A stretch of 58,676 nucleotides of DNA, from the NCBI RefSeq assembly GCF_003336675.1, contig NZ_QPII01000023.1, positions 1 through 58,676 on the forward strand, in the 5' to 3' direction. The notes under the pieces were generated by a model. That model was not told the DNA's origin, searched no databases, and saw only the letters and a list, made by a program, of their open reading frames with translations. Within the stretch, counting starts at the first letter, position 1. Every line of letters starts with the position of its first letter. Positions 7,223 to 16,664 of the stretch are shown in pieces. This stretch comes from Billgrantia montanilacus (lineage in GTDB: Bacteria; Pseudomonadota; Gammaproteobacteria; Pseudomonadales; Halomonadaceae). The position numbers were made by a program, and so were the translations under genes.

Positions 7223-10200
7223 TCAAGCACACACCAGCCTCGCTCGGCTGGCGCCGTTCCCCAGCGGCTCCACCTTGATCTGCACCGGTATGCGTTCATG
7301 CATCTCCTGGATATGCGAGATCACGCCGACGCGTCGTCCCTGGGCCTGCAGGCCGTCGAGGGCGTCCATGGCGAGTGCCAGCGACTGCGGGTCGAGGCTG
7401 CCGAAGCCTTCGTCGATGAACAGCGACTCGATCACCAGATTGCCCGAGGCCATCGAGGCCAGGCCCAGGGCCAGCGCCAGGGAGACGAGGAAGGTTTCGC
7501 CGCCGGAGAGGGAGTGCGCGGAGCGTTGCTCGTCGCCCATGTCATGATCGATGACCAGCATGCCCAGCGGGCTGCCGCCCCGCGCCAGGCGATAGCGTGG
7601 GGCGAGGTTAGCCAGGTGGGCGTTGGCGTGGTCGAGCAGCAGTTCCAGGTTGTAGGCTTGGGCGATGCGGCGGAAGGCCTTGCCGTCGGCGGATCCGATC
7701 AGTTCGCTGATCCGCCCCCAGCGCTGATGCTCGGCGCGCGCCGCTTCCAGTTCAGCCTGGCCAGCCTGCTGGCGTGTCCGGCGGCGGTCGTCGTCGCGCA
7801 GGGCGTGAACGGCGTCGTCCCGTCTTCGTTGGGCTTCCTGCAGTCCGGGCTCAAGGGCTTCCCGTTCAGCGGCCAGGGCTTCCCGGCGTCTGGCGATTCT
7901 CGCTTCGCACGCTTCGCCCAGTAGCTCATCGTCGCTTTCGTCATCGGCCAGCCCCTGGGCGCGGCGGTGGCGAAGCAGGGCGGTGCGGCGTTCGGCCAGG
8001 GTGGCGGCGGCGCGCTGGCTGGCCTCGTCCGCCGCCTGCAGCCGGGCTTCGTCGCGGTCGGCTTCCTCCTGAGGCTGGGCCAGGAGGCGGGTGAGGGTGG
8101 TGTCGTCAAGCTCGGGGTGCGCCTGGCGCCATTCGTCGAGTGAGCGGGCGAGCTGGTCGCTCTCCTGCTGCAAGGCGCCGAGCTGCTGCTGCTGGTGGTC
8201 GAGTCGCTGAGTCAGGCGTTGCAGCTCTTGCTCAGCAGCATGTTGGCGGCTTAAGGCGGCATCCAGGGCCTGACGGGCCTGGGCCTCGGTGTGGTCGAGT
8301 TGTTGTTGCCAGGCCTCCGGCGTGGCGTAGTCGCCGAGCAGGGTGCGCAGGGCGGCGGCGGTCTCGTCATGCTGGCGCTGCAGGGCGGGGAGGCGTGCGT
8401 CCAGCTCGGCCAGCCGTGCCTCGGCGTTGGTCTTCTCGGTCGTCAGGCGCGTCAGCGCGAGCTCACCCTGGCGCAGCGACTCCTCCAGCGGTGCCAGTTC
8501 GGCCTCGGCGCGGTGGAGCCGTTCAAGGGTGGCCTGGTGAGTATTGCGCTCGTTGCTGCTGTTCTGGCGCTGCCGGCTCAGCCAGGCGTCACGCTCGTCC
8601 GCCGCCACGGCGGTCAGTTCCTCCGTCAACGGGTGGGCATCGAGTGCCTGGCGAGCCGCTTGAAGACGCGCCTGGCCTGCCGGCTGCTCATTCTGGTTCT
8701 GTTGCAGGGTATCCCGCACCACCTTGTACTGCGCCTGCAGCTCCTGGTGGGCATTCAGTGCCTGCTCGCAGTTCTGCCGGGTGTCATCGAGCTCGCGCTC
8801 CTCTGCGGCCTGTTGGGCGGCGAGTTGGGCCGCCTCGGGGGTGGCCGGGGGATGCTGGCGCCAGGGGTGGTCGCGCCCGCCGCATACCGGACAGGGCTCG
8901 CCTTCCTGCAGGCCTTCACGAAGCATCACCACGCTGTCGCTCCGGGCAGCCCGGGCCCGTTCGATAAAGGCGCTCAGGCTGTCATGGTGTGACTTTCGCT
9001 CTTCCAGGCGCTGGCGAGCGGCCTGACCCTCCCGGGTCAGCATCTCCAGGCGTTCATGGGCTTCGGCAAGGCGCCTTTCGCGCTGCCGATGAGACCGTTC
9101 GGCCTCGTGATACTCGCGCCAGATGCCCTGCAGTTCGCCCAGGGCCAGCTGGCGGCTGGCGGCCCTGTCGTGGGCCTGCTGAATGGCCTGGCGGGCGGCA
9201 GGCTGGTAGGTGTGACTCCCCATCAATTCGGCCAGGGTGGCCTGCCACTGGCGCTGCTGCTCGAGTCGGTGCTGCTGCCTTTCATGCTCCTGGCGATGCT
9301 GCTCGCGGTGTCGAGCGGCCTGCTCCCGAGCGCGCTCGCATTCGGCAGTCAGCTCAGCCAGTTCGCGCCGCCGCTGGGTCAGGGCGTGGTGCTGTCCACG
9401 TGCCTGGCTCAGGTCGGGTTCGGCCTTGCGGCGCGCTTCGGTGGCCGCCTCCAGGGCCAGAGCGGCCTGGCGGTGGATGCCGGTAGCGTCCTGCGCCTCC
9501 CGCTGGGCCCGAACCAGCGCCTGGCGGGTGGTGTCGCGGGCATGCTCGGCCTCGGCGATCAGCCCGGGCAGGCGGGCCTGACGGGAGAGGTCCTGGCGGC
9601 GGGGAGCCATCAGGCGGCGCCACTGGTGGTCTGCACGCTGCTCAGCCAACGCTTGCCAATGGGTGTCGGCTGCCTGCTGCTGGTTCAATCCCTCGACATG
9701 GGCCGCCTTGAGGTGGGCATCGTCGCTGTGCCAGCGCTGCTGTGCCTTGAGCGACTCTTCCTGCCTTTGCAGGTGAGTGAGGGCTTGCTGGGTGGTCTCG
9801 GAGTCGCGTTCCAGCTCGGCTCTTACGTCAGGGGCCGCGGGCAGATCGTCGGCCAGCCTGGCCTGCAGGGCATCGACGACGCCCTTCGCCTCCTTGGCGC
9901 GACGATAGGCGGCCATGGAGATGGCGGAGTATTCGGTGGTGCCGGTCAGGCGCTCCAGCAGGTCGCTGCGGTCATTGTCGTCGGCCTTGAGGAAGGCGGA
10001 AAACTCGCTCTGGGCCAGCAGCACGGCACGGGTGAACTGCTCGAAGGTAAGCCCCAGCACTTCGGGCAGGAGGCGGTCGAACTCCCGCTTCTGGGCGGTG
10101 AGAAGACGTCCGTCCTCGAGGTCGGTGAGCGATTGCTCCGCTGCCTGCAGGCGGCCTTCGGCCTTGTCGCGTGCCCGGCGCACCGCCCAGCGTGCCCGGT

Positions 10201-10525
10201 AGCGATGCCCATCCCGGCCGAGGAAATCGACCTCGGCGTAGCCGCCAGCCGCACCGCGGCGCAGCAGGGTGCGCGGGTCGAAGCTGGTCACGTCGCTGTC
10301 ACCGACGTCGGGCAGGCGCGCCTGGTCCTGGCGTGCCCCGCGAAGCCGTGGGGTGTTGCCGTAGAGCGCCAGGCAGAGGGCGTCGAGCAGGGTGCTCTTG
10401 CCGGCGCCGGTGGGGCCGGTGATGGCGAAGAGGCCGGCGTCGGCCAGCGGTGGCTGGGTAAAATCCAGCTCGTGGTTGCCGGCCAGGGAGGCGAGGTTCT
10501 CGAGGCGAATGGCAAGGATCTTCAT
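7223..10525 (-). CDS. sbcC: SbcC exonuclease ATPase subunit
   Basis: 1100-residue SMC/Rad50-like ATPase. With SbcD it forms the nuclease that cleaves DNA hairpins and processes blocked double-strand ends. Walker A GPTGAGKST is at residues 37-45. A long coiled coil rich in Gln, Glu and Arg occupies the middle, with the zinc hook C545-P-V-C548 at its apex. The signature SLSGGETFLVSLALALGL and Walker B LFIDEGFGSLD lie near the C-terminus. The start codon overlaps the sbcD stop (ATGA), so the two are translationally coupled; the longer frame to 10573 is rejected. Length and domain order are normal. Confidence 0.95.
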   Translation of the reverse strand: MKILAIRLENLASLAGNHELDFTQPPLADAGLFAITGPTGAGKSTLLDALCLALYGNTPRLRGARQDQARLPDVGDSDVTSFDPRTLLRRGAAGGYAEVDFLGRDGHRYRARWAVRRARDKAEGRLQAAEQSLTDLEDGRLLTAQKREFDRLLPEVLGLTFEQFTRAVLLAQSEFSAFLKADDNDRSDLLERLTGTTEYSAISMAAYRRAKEAKGVVDALQARLADDLPAAPDVRAELERDSETTQQALTHLQRQEESLKAQQRWHSDDAHLKAAHVEGLNQQQAADTHWQALAEQRADHQWRRLMAPRRQDLSRQARLPGLIAEAEHARDTTRQALVRAQREAQDATGIHRQAALALEAATEARRKAEPDLSQARGQHHALTQRRRELAELTAECERAREQAARHREQHRQEHERQQHRLEQQRQWQATLAELMGSHTYQPAARQAIQQAHDRAASRQLALGELQGIWREYHEAERSHRQRERRLAEAHERLEMLTREGQAARQRLEERKSHHDSLSAFIERARAARSDSVVMLREGLQEGEPCPVCGGRDHPWRQHPPATPEAAQLAAQQAAEERELDDTRQNCEQALNAHQELQAQYKVVRDTLQQNQNEQPAGQARLQAARQALDAHPLTEELTAVAADERDAWLSRQRQNSSNERNTHQATLERLHRAEAELAPLEESLRQGELALTRLTTEKTNAEARLAELDARLPALQRQHDETAAALRTLLGDYATPEAWQQQLDHTEAQARQALDAALSRQHAAEQELQRLTQRLDHQQQQLGALQQESDQLARSLDEWRQAHPELDDTTLTRLLAQPQEEADRDEARLQAADEASQRAAATLAERRTALLRHRRAQGLADDESDDELLGEACEARIARRREALAAEREALEPGLQEAQRRRDDAVHALRDDDRRRTRQQAGQAELEAARAEHQRWGRISELIGSADGKAFRRIAQAYNLELLLDHANAHLANLAPRYRLARGGSPLGMLVIDHDMGDEQRSAHSLSGGETFLVSLALALGLASMASGNLVIESLFIDEGFGSLDPQSLALAMDALDGLQAQGRRVGVISHIQEMHERIPVQIKVEPLGNGASRARLVCA

Positions 10526-11826
10526 GGGTTGCCTTCCTCGCTGGGTGACGCGTGATGCAGCACCTCCTGGCACAGGGCGTCGAAGTCGCGCAGGGTGTCG
10601 GCGTCCGGCGTCGCGCCGTAGCTCTCCTGCCAGGCACGTTCGAACAGGGCGCGAGGGCCCAGGCTCTCCAGTGTTACCCGAGGGTCATGGCCGGCGCCGG
10701 TGGCGGCGGGAAAGCGGGTGTGAATGCGCAGCAGGCGCACCGGGCAGTCGGCCAGCGCCGTCTCGATACGGTGGCGCAGGTCGGGGCGGGGGGCGTCGAG
10801 CTCGACGCGCACCTCGAGCCAGGGCCAGCGTTCGCGGGGAAGGGTGGCCCCGGCCGAGACTTCCTGGTCCGGCGTCGCTTCCTTGCCCTCGCGTGGTAGG
10901 GCCTCCAGCTCGGTCAATACCTGCTCCAGTGGGGCGGGGCCGACACGCAGGAGTTCCACCGCTCGGGGAATGGCAATCGACTCGCTGCCGACCAGTGACT
11001 CGCCCTCGAGGGTGACCTCTACCACCTGGTGTGGATAGTTCACCTCGCTGAAGTCCATCGGCAGGGGGCTGCCGCTGTAGCGGATGCGCGGCTCGCCGAC
11101 CTGCTGCGGACGGTGCAGGTGGCCCAGTGCCACGTAGGCGATGTCGTCGGGAAACAGCGCCGCCGAGATCGATTCCTCTCCGCCGATCACGATGGGTCGC
11201 TCGCTGTGCTCGGAGATCTGGGCGCCGCGCAGGTGGGCGTGGCTCATGGCCACCAGTGCCTGCCCGGGCCGGCGCTGCCGGCGGGCGGCGTCGATCAGTT
11301 CCCGATGGACGCGCTGGATGCCGGCGATGTAGCCGCCTTCGTGTTCGCCGTCGGCCGCGTTCTCGCGGCGGTTGCCGGTGACCTCGGCGGGGCGCAGGAA
11401 GGGCAGCGCCAGGCACCAGGCGCGGGTCTCGCCATCGGCGTCGGTCAGTGGCACCAGCAGGCGCTCGGCGTCGAGGCTGCCGTCGTCGCACCAGCTCACC
11501 CGGCCGAGGGCATGGGCATTGAGGCGGCGCATCAGTGGGCCGGGCAGTTCGATGCGGCTGCCGCTGTCGTGGTTGCCGGCGATCATCACGATGTCGAGCC
11601 CGGGCAGGCGACGATGCGCCTCGACGATGAAGCCGTACAGCTGCTCCTGGGCGCGCAGGGAGGGGTTGACCACGTCGAACACATCGCCGGCGATCAGCAG
11701 GGCGTCGGGCTGTCGCGCCTCCAGGGTCTGGAGCAGCCAGTCGAGGAAGGCACCATGCTCGACATGGCGCTCCTGGCCGTGGAAGGTCTGGCCCAGGTGC
11801 CAGTCGGCGGTGTGGATCAGTTTCAT
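10522..11826 (-). CDS. sbcD: SbcD exonuclease nuclease subunit
   Basis: 434-residue calcineurin-like phosphoesterase, the nuclease subunit of SbcCD. Metal-binding motifs appear in order: HTADWHLG (D8, H10), GDVFDVVNP, AGNHDSGSR, MSHAHLRG and GHLHRPQ. The C-terminal part would bind the SbcC coiled-coil base. It is the first gene of the sbcD-sbcC operon, overlapping sbcC by 4 bp. The start lies 98 bp from the divergent nfi start, so the two DNA-repair units share a short promoter region. Confidence 0.95.
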   Translation of the reverse strand: MKLIHTADWHLGQTFHGQERHVEHGAFLDWLLQTLEARQPDALLIAGDVFDVVNPSLRAQEQLYGFIVEAHRRLPGLDIVMIAGNHDSGSRIELPGPLMRRLNAHALGRVSWCDDGSLDAERLLVPLTDADGETRAWCLALPFLRPAEVTGNRRENAADGEHEGGYIAGIQRVHRELIDAARRQRRPGQALVAMSHAHLRGAQISEHSERPIVIGGEESISAALFPDDIAYVALGHLHRPQQVGEPRIRYSGSPLPMDFSEVNYPHQVVEVTLEGESLVGSESIAIPRAVELLRVGPAPLEQVLTELEALPREGKEATPDQEVSAGATLPRERWPWLEVRVELDAPRPDLRHRIETALADCPVRLLRIHTRFPAATGAGHDPRVTLESLGPRALFERAWQESYGATPDADTLRDFDALCQEVLHHASPSEEGNP

Positions 11827-11924
11827 CGAGCCTTTTCCCTGCTATGGATGCACTGCATAAATTGACCAGCGACATGAAAGCGATAGTCTACGCGAGACAC
11901 AAGGACGAATCAGGAGGGTCGAGC

Positions 11925-12602
11925 ATGCCCATCGCAACGCCGCATGACTGGAACCTGCCCCCGGAGGAGGCCATAGCGCTGCAGAAGCGGCTGGCCGGGG
12001 ATATCGAACGGCAGGATCGGATCGACCCCGTGCGGCATATCGCCGGGGTCGACATCGGCTTCGAAGAGGGTGGGGAGATGACCCGGGCCGCGGTGGTGGT
12101 GCTGAGCTGGCCGACCCTTGCGCCGGTGGAACAGGTGGTCCACCGCGAGCCGACCCGCATGCCTTATGTGCCCGGCCTGCTGTCGTTCCGTGAGATCCCG
12201 GCGGCGCTGGCGGCCTTCTCTCTGCTCACCATCCGGCCCGAGCTGGTCATGGTCGACGGCCAGGGTATCGCCCATCCGCGTCGCCTGGGGGTGGCCTCGC
12301 ACCTGGGGCTGTGGCTCGACCTGCCGACCATCGGCGTGGCCAAGTCGCGGCTCTGCGGCACCCACGGCGAGGTGCCCGAGGCGAAGGGGGAGTGGACGCC
12401 GCTGCGTCATCGCGGCGAGACCATCGGCGCGGTGCTGCGCTCTCGCCTGGGGGTGAAGCCTCTCTATGTCTCACTCGGTCATCGCCTCTCGCTTGCGACC
12501 TCGCTCGACTGGGTGGTGCGCTGCCTGGGACGCACCAAGCTGCCCGAACCGACGCGGCTGGCCGACCGGTTGGCCTCCCGGCGTGACGAGAAAAGTCGCT
12601 GA
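11925..12602 (+). CDS. nfi: Endonuclease V (deoxyinosine 3'-endonuclease)
   Basis: 225-residue enzyme that nicks DNA 3' to deoxyinosine formed by adenine deamination. Family motifs are the catalytic Asp in IAGVDIGF (D43), MPYVPGLLSFRE with its wedge Tyr and Glu, and the second metal Asp in VMVDGQGIAHPRRLG followed by PTIGVAKSRLCG. The ATG at 11925 follows AGGAGGG with good spacing; an upstream in-frame ATG at 11844 is rejected. It diverges from sbcD. The length agrees with bacterial Nfi proteins. Confidence 0.93.
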   Translation: MPIATPHDWNLPPEEAIALQKRLAGDIERQDRIDPVRHIAGVDIGFEEGGEMTRAAVVVLSWPTLAPVEQVVHREPTRMPYVPGLLSFREIPAALAAFSLLTIRPELVMVDGQGIAHPRRLGVASHLGLWLDLPTIGVAKSRLCGTHGEVPEAKGEWTPLRHRGETIGAVLRSRLGVKPLYVSLGHRLSLATSLDWVVRCLGRTKLPEPTRLADRLASRRDEKSR

Positions 12603-12674
12603 GGGTCCCCTTGGGCTTTGCATTCCTGGCCGCCGCGTTCGACCATGGGGTTCCGTCACCTGCCGAGCCCTGCC

Positions 12675-13235
12675 ATGTCCGCTTCGATTAGCCCCGTCCT
12701 CGCCGCGACCCGCACCTGGGTCGAGAGCTTCGTGGTGGCCCACGACGTCTGCCCCTTCGCCGGTCGGGAGCTTGCCCGCGACACCATTCGCTATACGGAA
12801 GTGGAGGCCAGCGAGTGGGAGCCGGCCCTGCTGACGCTGATCGAAGAGTGCCATCGCCTTGACGAGACCCCGGCGATCGAGACCACCCTGCTGGTGCTGC
12901 GTCATGGCTTGGGAGATTTCGACGACTACCTCGATTTCCTGGCCGTCGCCGAAGCACTGATGGCCGACCAGGGCTATGAGGGCATCTACCAACTGGCCAG
13001 TTTCCATCCCGACTACTGTTTTGAGGATGCCGAGCCGGACGACCCCGCCAACTACACCAATCGCTCCCCCTGGCCGATGCTGCACCTGTTGCGGGAGGCG
13101 AGCCTGGAACAGGTGCTGGCGCACTATGCCGACCCCGAGGCCATTCCCGAGCGCAACATCGAGGTGATGCGTCGACTGGGCGCGGGGCACCTGGCCGCCA
13201 ACCTGGCGAAGCTGCGCGACAAGAACGCTTCCTGA
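12675..13235 (+). CDS. DUF1415 family protein
   Basis: 186-residue cytoplasmic protein with the DUF1415 hallmarks: WVESFVVAHDVCPFAG near the N-terminus, FDDYLDFLAVAEALM in the middle, and the paired FHPDYCFED and NYTNRSPWPMLHLLRE motifs. No biochemical function is established for this family that I know of. It lies 72 bp after nfi in the same direction, so cotranscription is possible. The ATG at 12675 begins the conserved region; no strong ribosome-binding site precedes it, so the start is uncertain and could lie at 12618. Confidence 0.75.
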   Translation: MSASISPVLAATRTWVESFVVAHDVCPFAGRELARDTIRYTEVEASEWEPALLTLIEECHRLDETPAIETTLLVLRHGLGDFDDYLDFLAVAEALMADQGYEGIYQLASFHPDYCFEDAEPDDPANYTNRSPWPMLHLLREASLEQVLAHYADPEAIPERNIEVMRRLGAGHLAANLAKLRDKNAS

Positions 13236-13259
13236 GCGGTACCTGAACAGTAACTGTGC

Positions 13260-14150
13260 CTAGACGATATCCAGCGGCACCTTGCGCGTCGGCGCCGGAC
13301 AGGCGTCGTCGAGCCGCGCCACGGTTTCGTCATCGAGCTCGATCGCCAGCGCCGCGGCATTGTCTGCGACATGCGCCGGCTGCACCGCCTTGGGAATGGC
13401 GATGACGTCGCGACGCCCCTCGATCGGACGGGTGACCCAGGCCAGCAGCAGCTGGGCGGGGGTGATGCCCAGCCCGTCGGCAAGCTCGCGGACCACAGGA
13501 TGACCGAACAGGTCGTGGCGCAACTGGCCGGCCTGGGCCAGCGGGCAGTACGCCATCAGCGGCAGGTCGTGACGGCGTGCCCAGGGTCGCAGCGCCGTCT
13601 CGATGCCCCGGGAGCCGAGGTGGTAGAGCACCTGGTTGACCGCGCAGTCACCGCCGCCGGGTAGGGCATGGAGCGCATCGAGTTCATCGACGTCGAAGTT
13701 GGAGACGCCGAAGCGGCGAATCTTGCCCTGCTCGCGCAGTCGCTCGAAGGCCTCCAGGGTCTCCTCCAGGGGTATGCTGCCCGGCCAGTGCAGCAGGTAG
13801 AGGTCGAGATGGTCGGTGCCCAGGCGGGAAAGGCTGCGTTCGCAGGCGTCGATGGCGCTTTGGCGACCGGCGTTCCAGGGGTAGACCTTGGAGACCAGGA
13901 AGGCCTGGGTGCGACGCCCGGTCAATGCCTCGCCGACGACCTCCTCGGCGCCTCCGTCGGCATACATCTCGGCGGTATCGATCACCGTCATGCCGAGATC
14001 GAGGCCTTGCTGCAGGGCACGGACCTCGTCGCGGCGTGGGGCCAGCCCTTCGCCCATATACCAGGTTCCCAGGCCGATGACCGGCAGCTCGATGGCGGTT
14101 TCGTGTGCCGTGGCGGGCAAGGTGACACGGGGAGTGTTAGGGTGTGTCAT
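13260..14150 (-). CDS. Aldo/keto reductase
   Basis: 296-residue NAD(P)H-dependent oxidoreductase with the (alpha/beta)8 fold of the AKR family. The catalytic tetrad is visible: Asp and Tyr in VIDTAEMYADG, Lys in FLVSKVYPWN and His in LYLLHWPG. The cofactor-binding pattern continues with FGVSNFDVDEL and a final AIPKAVQP segment. It probably reduces small aldehydes or ketones such as methylglyoxal or sugar aldehydes; the substrate cannot be read from sequence. It converges with the DUF1415 gene with 24 bp between stops. Confidence 0.85.
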   Translation of the reverse strand: MTHPNTPRVTLPATAHETAIELPVIGLGTWYMGEGLAPRRDEVRALQQGLDLGMTVIDTAEMYADGGAEEVVGEALTGRRTQAFLVSKVYPWNAGRQSAIDACERSLSRLGTDHLDLYLLHWPGSIPLEETLEAFERLREQGKIRRFGVSNFDVDELDALHALPGGGDCAVNQVLYHLGSRGIETALRPWARRHDLPLMAYCPLAQAGQLRHDLFGHPVVRELADGLGITPAQLLLAWVTRPIEGRRDVIAIPKAVQPAHVADNAAALAIELDDETVARLDDACPAPTRKVPLDIV

Positions 14151-14317
14151 GGCAGTGAGGCGCTCTTGGCTGAAAGTTAATGAAAAATATTTCCATATAA
14201 TTGCCTAAAAGAAATGGCGAAGACAAGCCCATGCGCTATGGTGAGGGATGGTGGCGGCAAGCTCTGCCGTTCTCGCCATTCCATATTGACCAGTTCCCAT
14301 CATCGCAAGGAGTCGAC

Positions 14318-14749
14318 ATGAGCATGAAGAAATCCGCTAGCGCTGTCTGGCAGGGTAGTCTGAAAGAGGGACGCGGTCAGGTTTCGACCGAGAGCGGTGC
14401 GCTCAAGGAGGTGTCCTACAATTTCGGTCAGCGCTTCGAGGGCAAGCCGGGGTCCAATCCGGAAGAGCTGGTCGGCGCGGCCCACGCCAGCTGCTACTCC
14501 ATGGCGCTGTCGATGATCATGGGGGAGGCAGGCCTCGAACCCGAGAAGATCGAGACCGAAGCGACGGTCACGCTGAGCCAGGACGATGGCGGGTTCAGCA
14601 TCAGCGCCGTGCATCTCAAGACACGGGTGCGTAGCCCGGGCGCCGACCAGGCCGCTTTTCAGGAAGCCGCCGACAAGGCCAAGGTGGGCTGCCCGGTCTC
14701 CAAGCTGCTGAATGCCGAAATCACGTTGGATGCCAAGCTGGAAAATTGA
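14318..14749 (+). CDS. OsmC/Ohr family peroxiredoxin-like protein
   Basis: 143-residue protein of the OsmC type. These proteins reduce organic hydroperoxides with two cysteines, seen here at C59 (AAHASCYSMAL) and C125 (VGCPVSKLL), with the conserved NPEELVGAAHASC segment. The ATG at 14318 has AAGGAG upstream; the longer frame from 14201 is not supported. The sequence fits the OsmC subgroup better than Ohr, but this is a judgement from motif spacing. A GC-rich hairpin follows. It is likely induced by osmotic or oxidative stress, though no operator is recognised. Confidence 0.85.
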   Translation: MSMKKSASAVWQGSLKEGRGQVSTESGALKEVSYNFGQRFEGKPGSNPEELVGAAHASCYSMALSMIMGEAGLEPEKIETEATVTLSQDDGGFSISAVHLKTRVRSPGADQAAFQEAADKAKVGCPVSKLLNAEITLDAKLEN

Positions 14750-14774
14750 CACCTCCCTGACAATGACGACTGCC

Positions 14775-14798
14775 AGCGGCCACCTTGGGGTGGCCGCT
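14775..14798. terminator. Hairpin between convergent osmC-like and amidotransferase genes
   Basis: AGCGGCCACC and GGTGGCCGCT form a perfect 10-bp stem with a TTGG loop between two convergent genes. The flanking T run is weak (GTCGTTC), so terminator activity is plausible rather than certain. Confidence 0.5.
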
Positions 14799-14819
14799 GT
14801 CGTTCGGGGCATTCGACAG

Positions 14820-15515
14820 TCATTCGGCGTTCGCTGAGCACTCAGTGGCCATGCCGCGACGGGACGCTTCGACCAGGGCATTGATGAGCCGCTGCTGGGG
14901 GCGATTGAAGATCAGCCACTCCGGATGCCACTGCACACCGATCAGGAACTCGTGCTCCCGGGATTCGATGCCCTGGACCAGGCCGTCCCGGTCGCGGGCC
15001 ACGATTTCGATGCCCGGCCCGGTCTGCTGGACGGCCTGGTGGTGAAGGCTGTTGATGCGGCACCAGGTAACCTTGAGGATACGATGCAGCTGGCTGTCGG
15101 CGACGATATCCACTGTCTTTCGAGGCAGTACGGTTCGACGCCGTTTCAGCCCTTCATGGGTGGTATAGATGTCCGGGTCGAGGGTGCCACCCAGGTGGAC
15201 ATTGAGCAGTTGGGCACCGCGACAGATACCCAATACCGGCTTGCCCTCGGGCACGAAGCGCTCGATGAGCTCCAGTTCCAGTTCGTCCCGCTGGGGATCC
15301 ACCCGGACATCGAGTTGGACCTCGCCGCCGTAGAGGTGGGCCTGGATATCGTCGCCACCGCCGATGATCAGGCCGTCGAGGTAGGCCGGCAACGGGCGCG
15401 AAGGGGAGAGCCGCAGTGGGCGGCCGCCGTGGCGCCATACGGCGAACCAGTCGAACCACCAGGCGATTCGGCTCTTGTAATCAGAGGTCGTGATTCCGAT
15501 GAGGGGGCGGCTCAT
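14820..15515 (-). CDS. Class I glutamine amidotransferase-like hydrolase (peptidase C26), partner of the amidoligase
   Basis: 231-residue protein of the gamma-glutamyl hydrolase/PuuD-like class. The nucleophile elbow GICRGAQ gives C98, and the His-Glu of the triad are in VQWHPEW (H197, E199); LDGLIIGGGDDI is the usual N-terminal motif. Such enzymes cleave gamma-glutamyl-amine bonds or release ammonia from glutamine. Its start overlaps the stop of the amidoligase gene (ATGA), so both are translated as a pair, and pairing with an amidoligase is a recurring context for this subclass. I infer that it removes or edits the amide formed by the ligase, or feeds it ammonia; the substrate is unknown. 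Confidence 0.8.
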   Translation of the reverse strand: MSRPLIGITTSDYKSRIAWWFDWFAVWRHGGRPLRLSPSRPLPAYLDGLIIGGGDDIQAHLYGGEVQLDVRVDPQRDELELELIERFVPEGKPVLGICRGAQLLNVHLGGTLDPDIYTTHEGLKRRRTVLPRKTVDIVADSQLHRILKVTWCRINSLHHQAVQQTGPGIEIVARDRDGLVQGIESREHEFLIGVQWHPEWLIFNRPQQRLINALVEASRRGMATECSANAE

Positions 15516-16531
15516 GAGGGTGTGCGAGCCTCCCGAATCCAGTCGCGCAGCTTTCCGACCCAGCGGATCAGGCGCGGCCGTGTGTGATAAGTGACATAGG
15601 TGGCTGCCTGCTTGGTGAGTGCTTCGTTATCGGCCGCGAGGCGCTCGACTTCCACCCACCGGTTCCACTCCACGACGGCTCCCCAGCCGAGCTGTGACAG
15701 CTGAGCATTGGGCAGGCGGTAGTGAAAGGTTGGGCGCGCCTTCACCAGCTTGTCGTGGAATAGTTCGTGCGGGTAATCCGGCCGGAGAAAGGCGAACAGG
15801 GGGTAGAGGTCCAGCTCCCGGTTGCGGGTCGGGTTGAGCTCGATATAGTCGGCAATCAGACCATCGAGATCCGGGGCATAGTCGGGCGCCAGCACCTTGA
15901 GGGCGTAGGGTTTGGGAAAGGGGTTGGCGTGGGGCAGCACCTCGCGGGTGATATCGATATCGATCTCCCGGCGCAGCCACTCCGCCATCAGCAGATAGGC
16001 GCGCAGTTGCCTGAGAATGTCAGCGACGTCGAGGCTGGCCACCTCGGGGTTGAGGTGCAGGCCGAAGCCGTAGAGCAGGCTGGCATCGGTGCCCTTGGCA
16101 CCCTGGCTGTAGAGCGCCGTGAAGAGAGCGTCCAATTCACCGAGCTCATCCCAGGGCACCGGCGGACAGACGATTTCGGTCGGCACCAGGCCGGTGACGA
16201 CATCGCCGATCAGTTGACGCGTCCGGTTATGGAAATCCACACGCATCTGATGACGTTGGCGCTCCCATTCGCTCTCCTTGCGTGGCACCTCCTCGAGCAG
16301 CTTCGCATCGGGGTGCGCATACTGCGTATCGAGTTCGATGACGAAGGTCCCCCAGCGTGTTCCTTCCACCTTGAAACGATGGGGGCTCACCACACTGATC
16401 TCGCCGCCAAAGAGGTTGTGCACCAGCTCTGCGGTCCCCTGTGGAGGCAGGCCGGCAAATTCGATTTCGACACCCACACGTCGAGTACTACCTTGATAGC
16501 TCAGCGGTGCAGGTGGTGATTGAGGCAGCAT
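15512..16531 (-). CDS. Putative amidoligase (Amidoligase_2, COOH-NH2 ligase of the glutamine synthetase superfamily)
   Basis: 339-residue protein matching the putative amidoligase family related to glutamine synthetase. Seen motifs are VGVEIEFAGL near the N-terminus (E22, E24), then FVIELDTQY, a His-Asn pair in GFGLHLNPEVA, and NPTRNRELDLYPLFAFLRP with conserved Arg residues. The family is predicted to make amide bonds from ATP, a carboxylate and an amine, modifying small molecules or peptides; direct biochemistry is scarce. It is the first gene of a two-gene unit with the C26 amidotransferase and diverges from a large MscS channel gene. No signal peptide is seen, so it should act in the cytoplasm. 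Confidence 0.75.
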   Translation of the reverse strand: MLPQSPPAPLSYQGSTRRVGVEIEFAGLPPQGTAELVHNLFGGEISVVSPHRFKVEGTRWGTFVIELDTQYAHPDAKLLEEVPRKESEWERQRHQMRVDFHNRTRQLIGDVVTGLVPTEIVCPPVPWDELGELDALFTALYSQGAKGTDASLLYGFGLHLNPEVASLDVADILRQLRAYLLMAEWLRREIDIDITREVLPHANPFPKPYALKVLAPDYAPDLDGLIADYIELNPTRNRELDLYPLFAFLRPDYPHELFHDKLVKARPTFHYRLPNAQLSQLGWGAVVEWNRWVEVERLAADNEALTKQAATYVTYHTRPRLIRWVGKLRDWIREARTPS

Positions 16532-16664
16532 GGAGGCATCCTGTGCGAGTCGCGCGTTCTTGGCGGCCAGCCTAGCATAGTGCTGGGCTGGCTCGGAGGA
16601 ATCGGTGCTGGGCGGCCACTGTCACAGAGCGAGGCAGCTAACATGGACAAGGAGTGATGATGTA

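Noticed and set aside
7027..7278. Short + strand frames downstream of the 72-residue gene
   Set aside because: They run into the sbcC coding region and show no motif or start signal.
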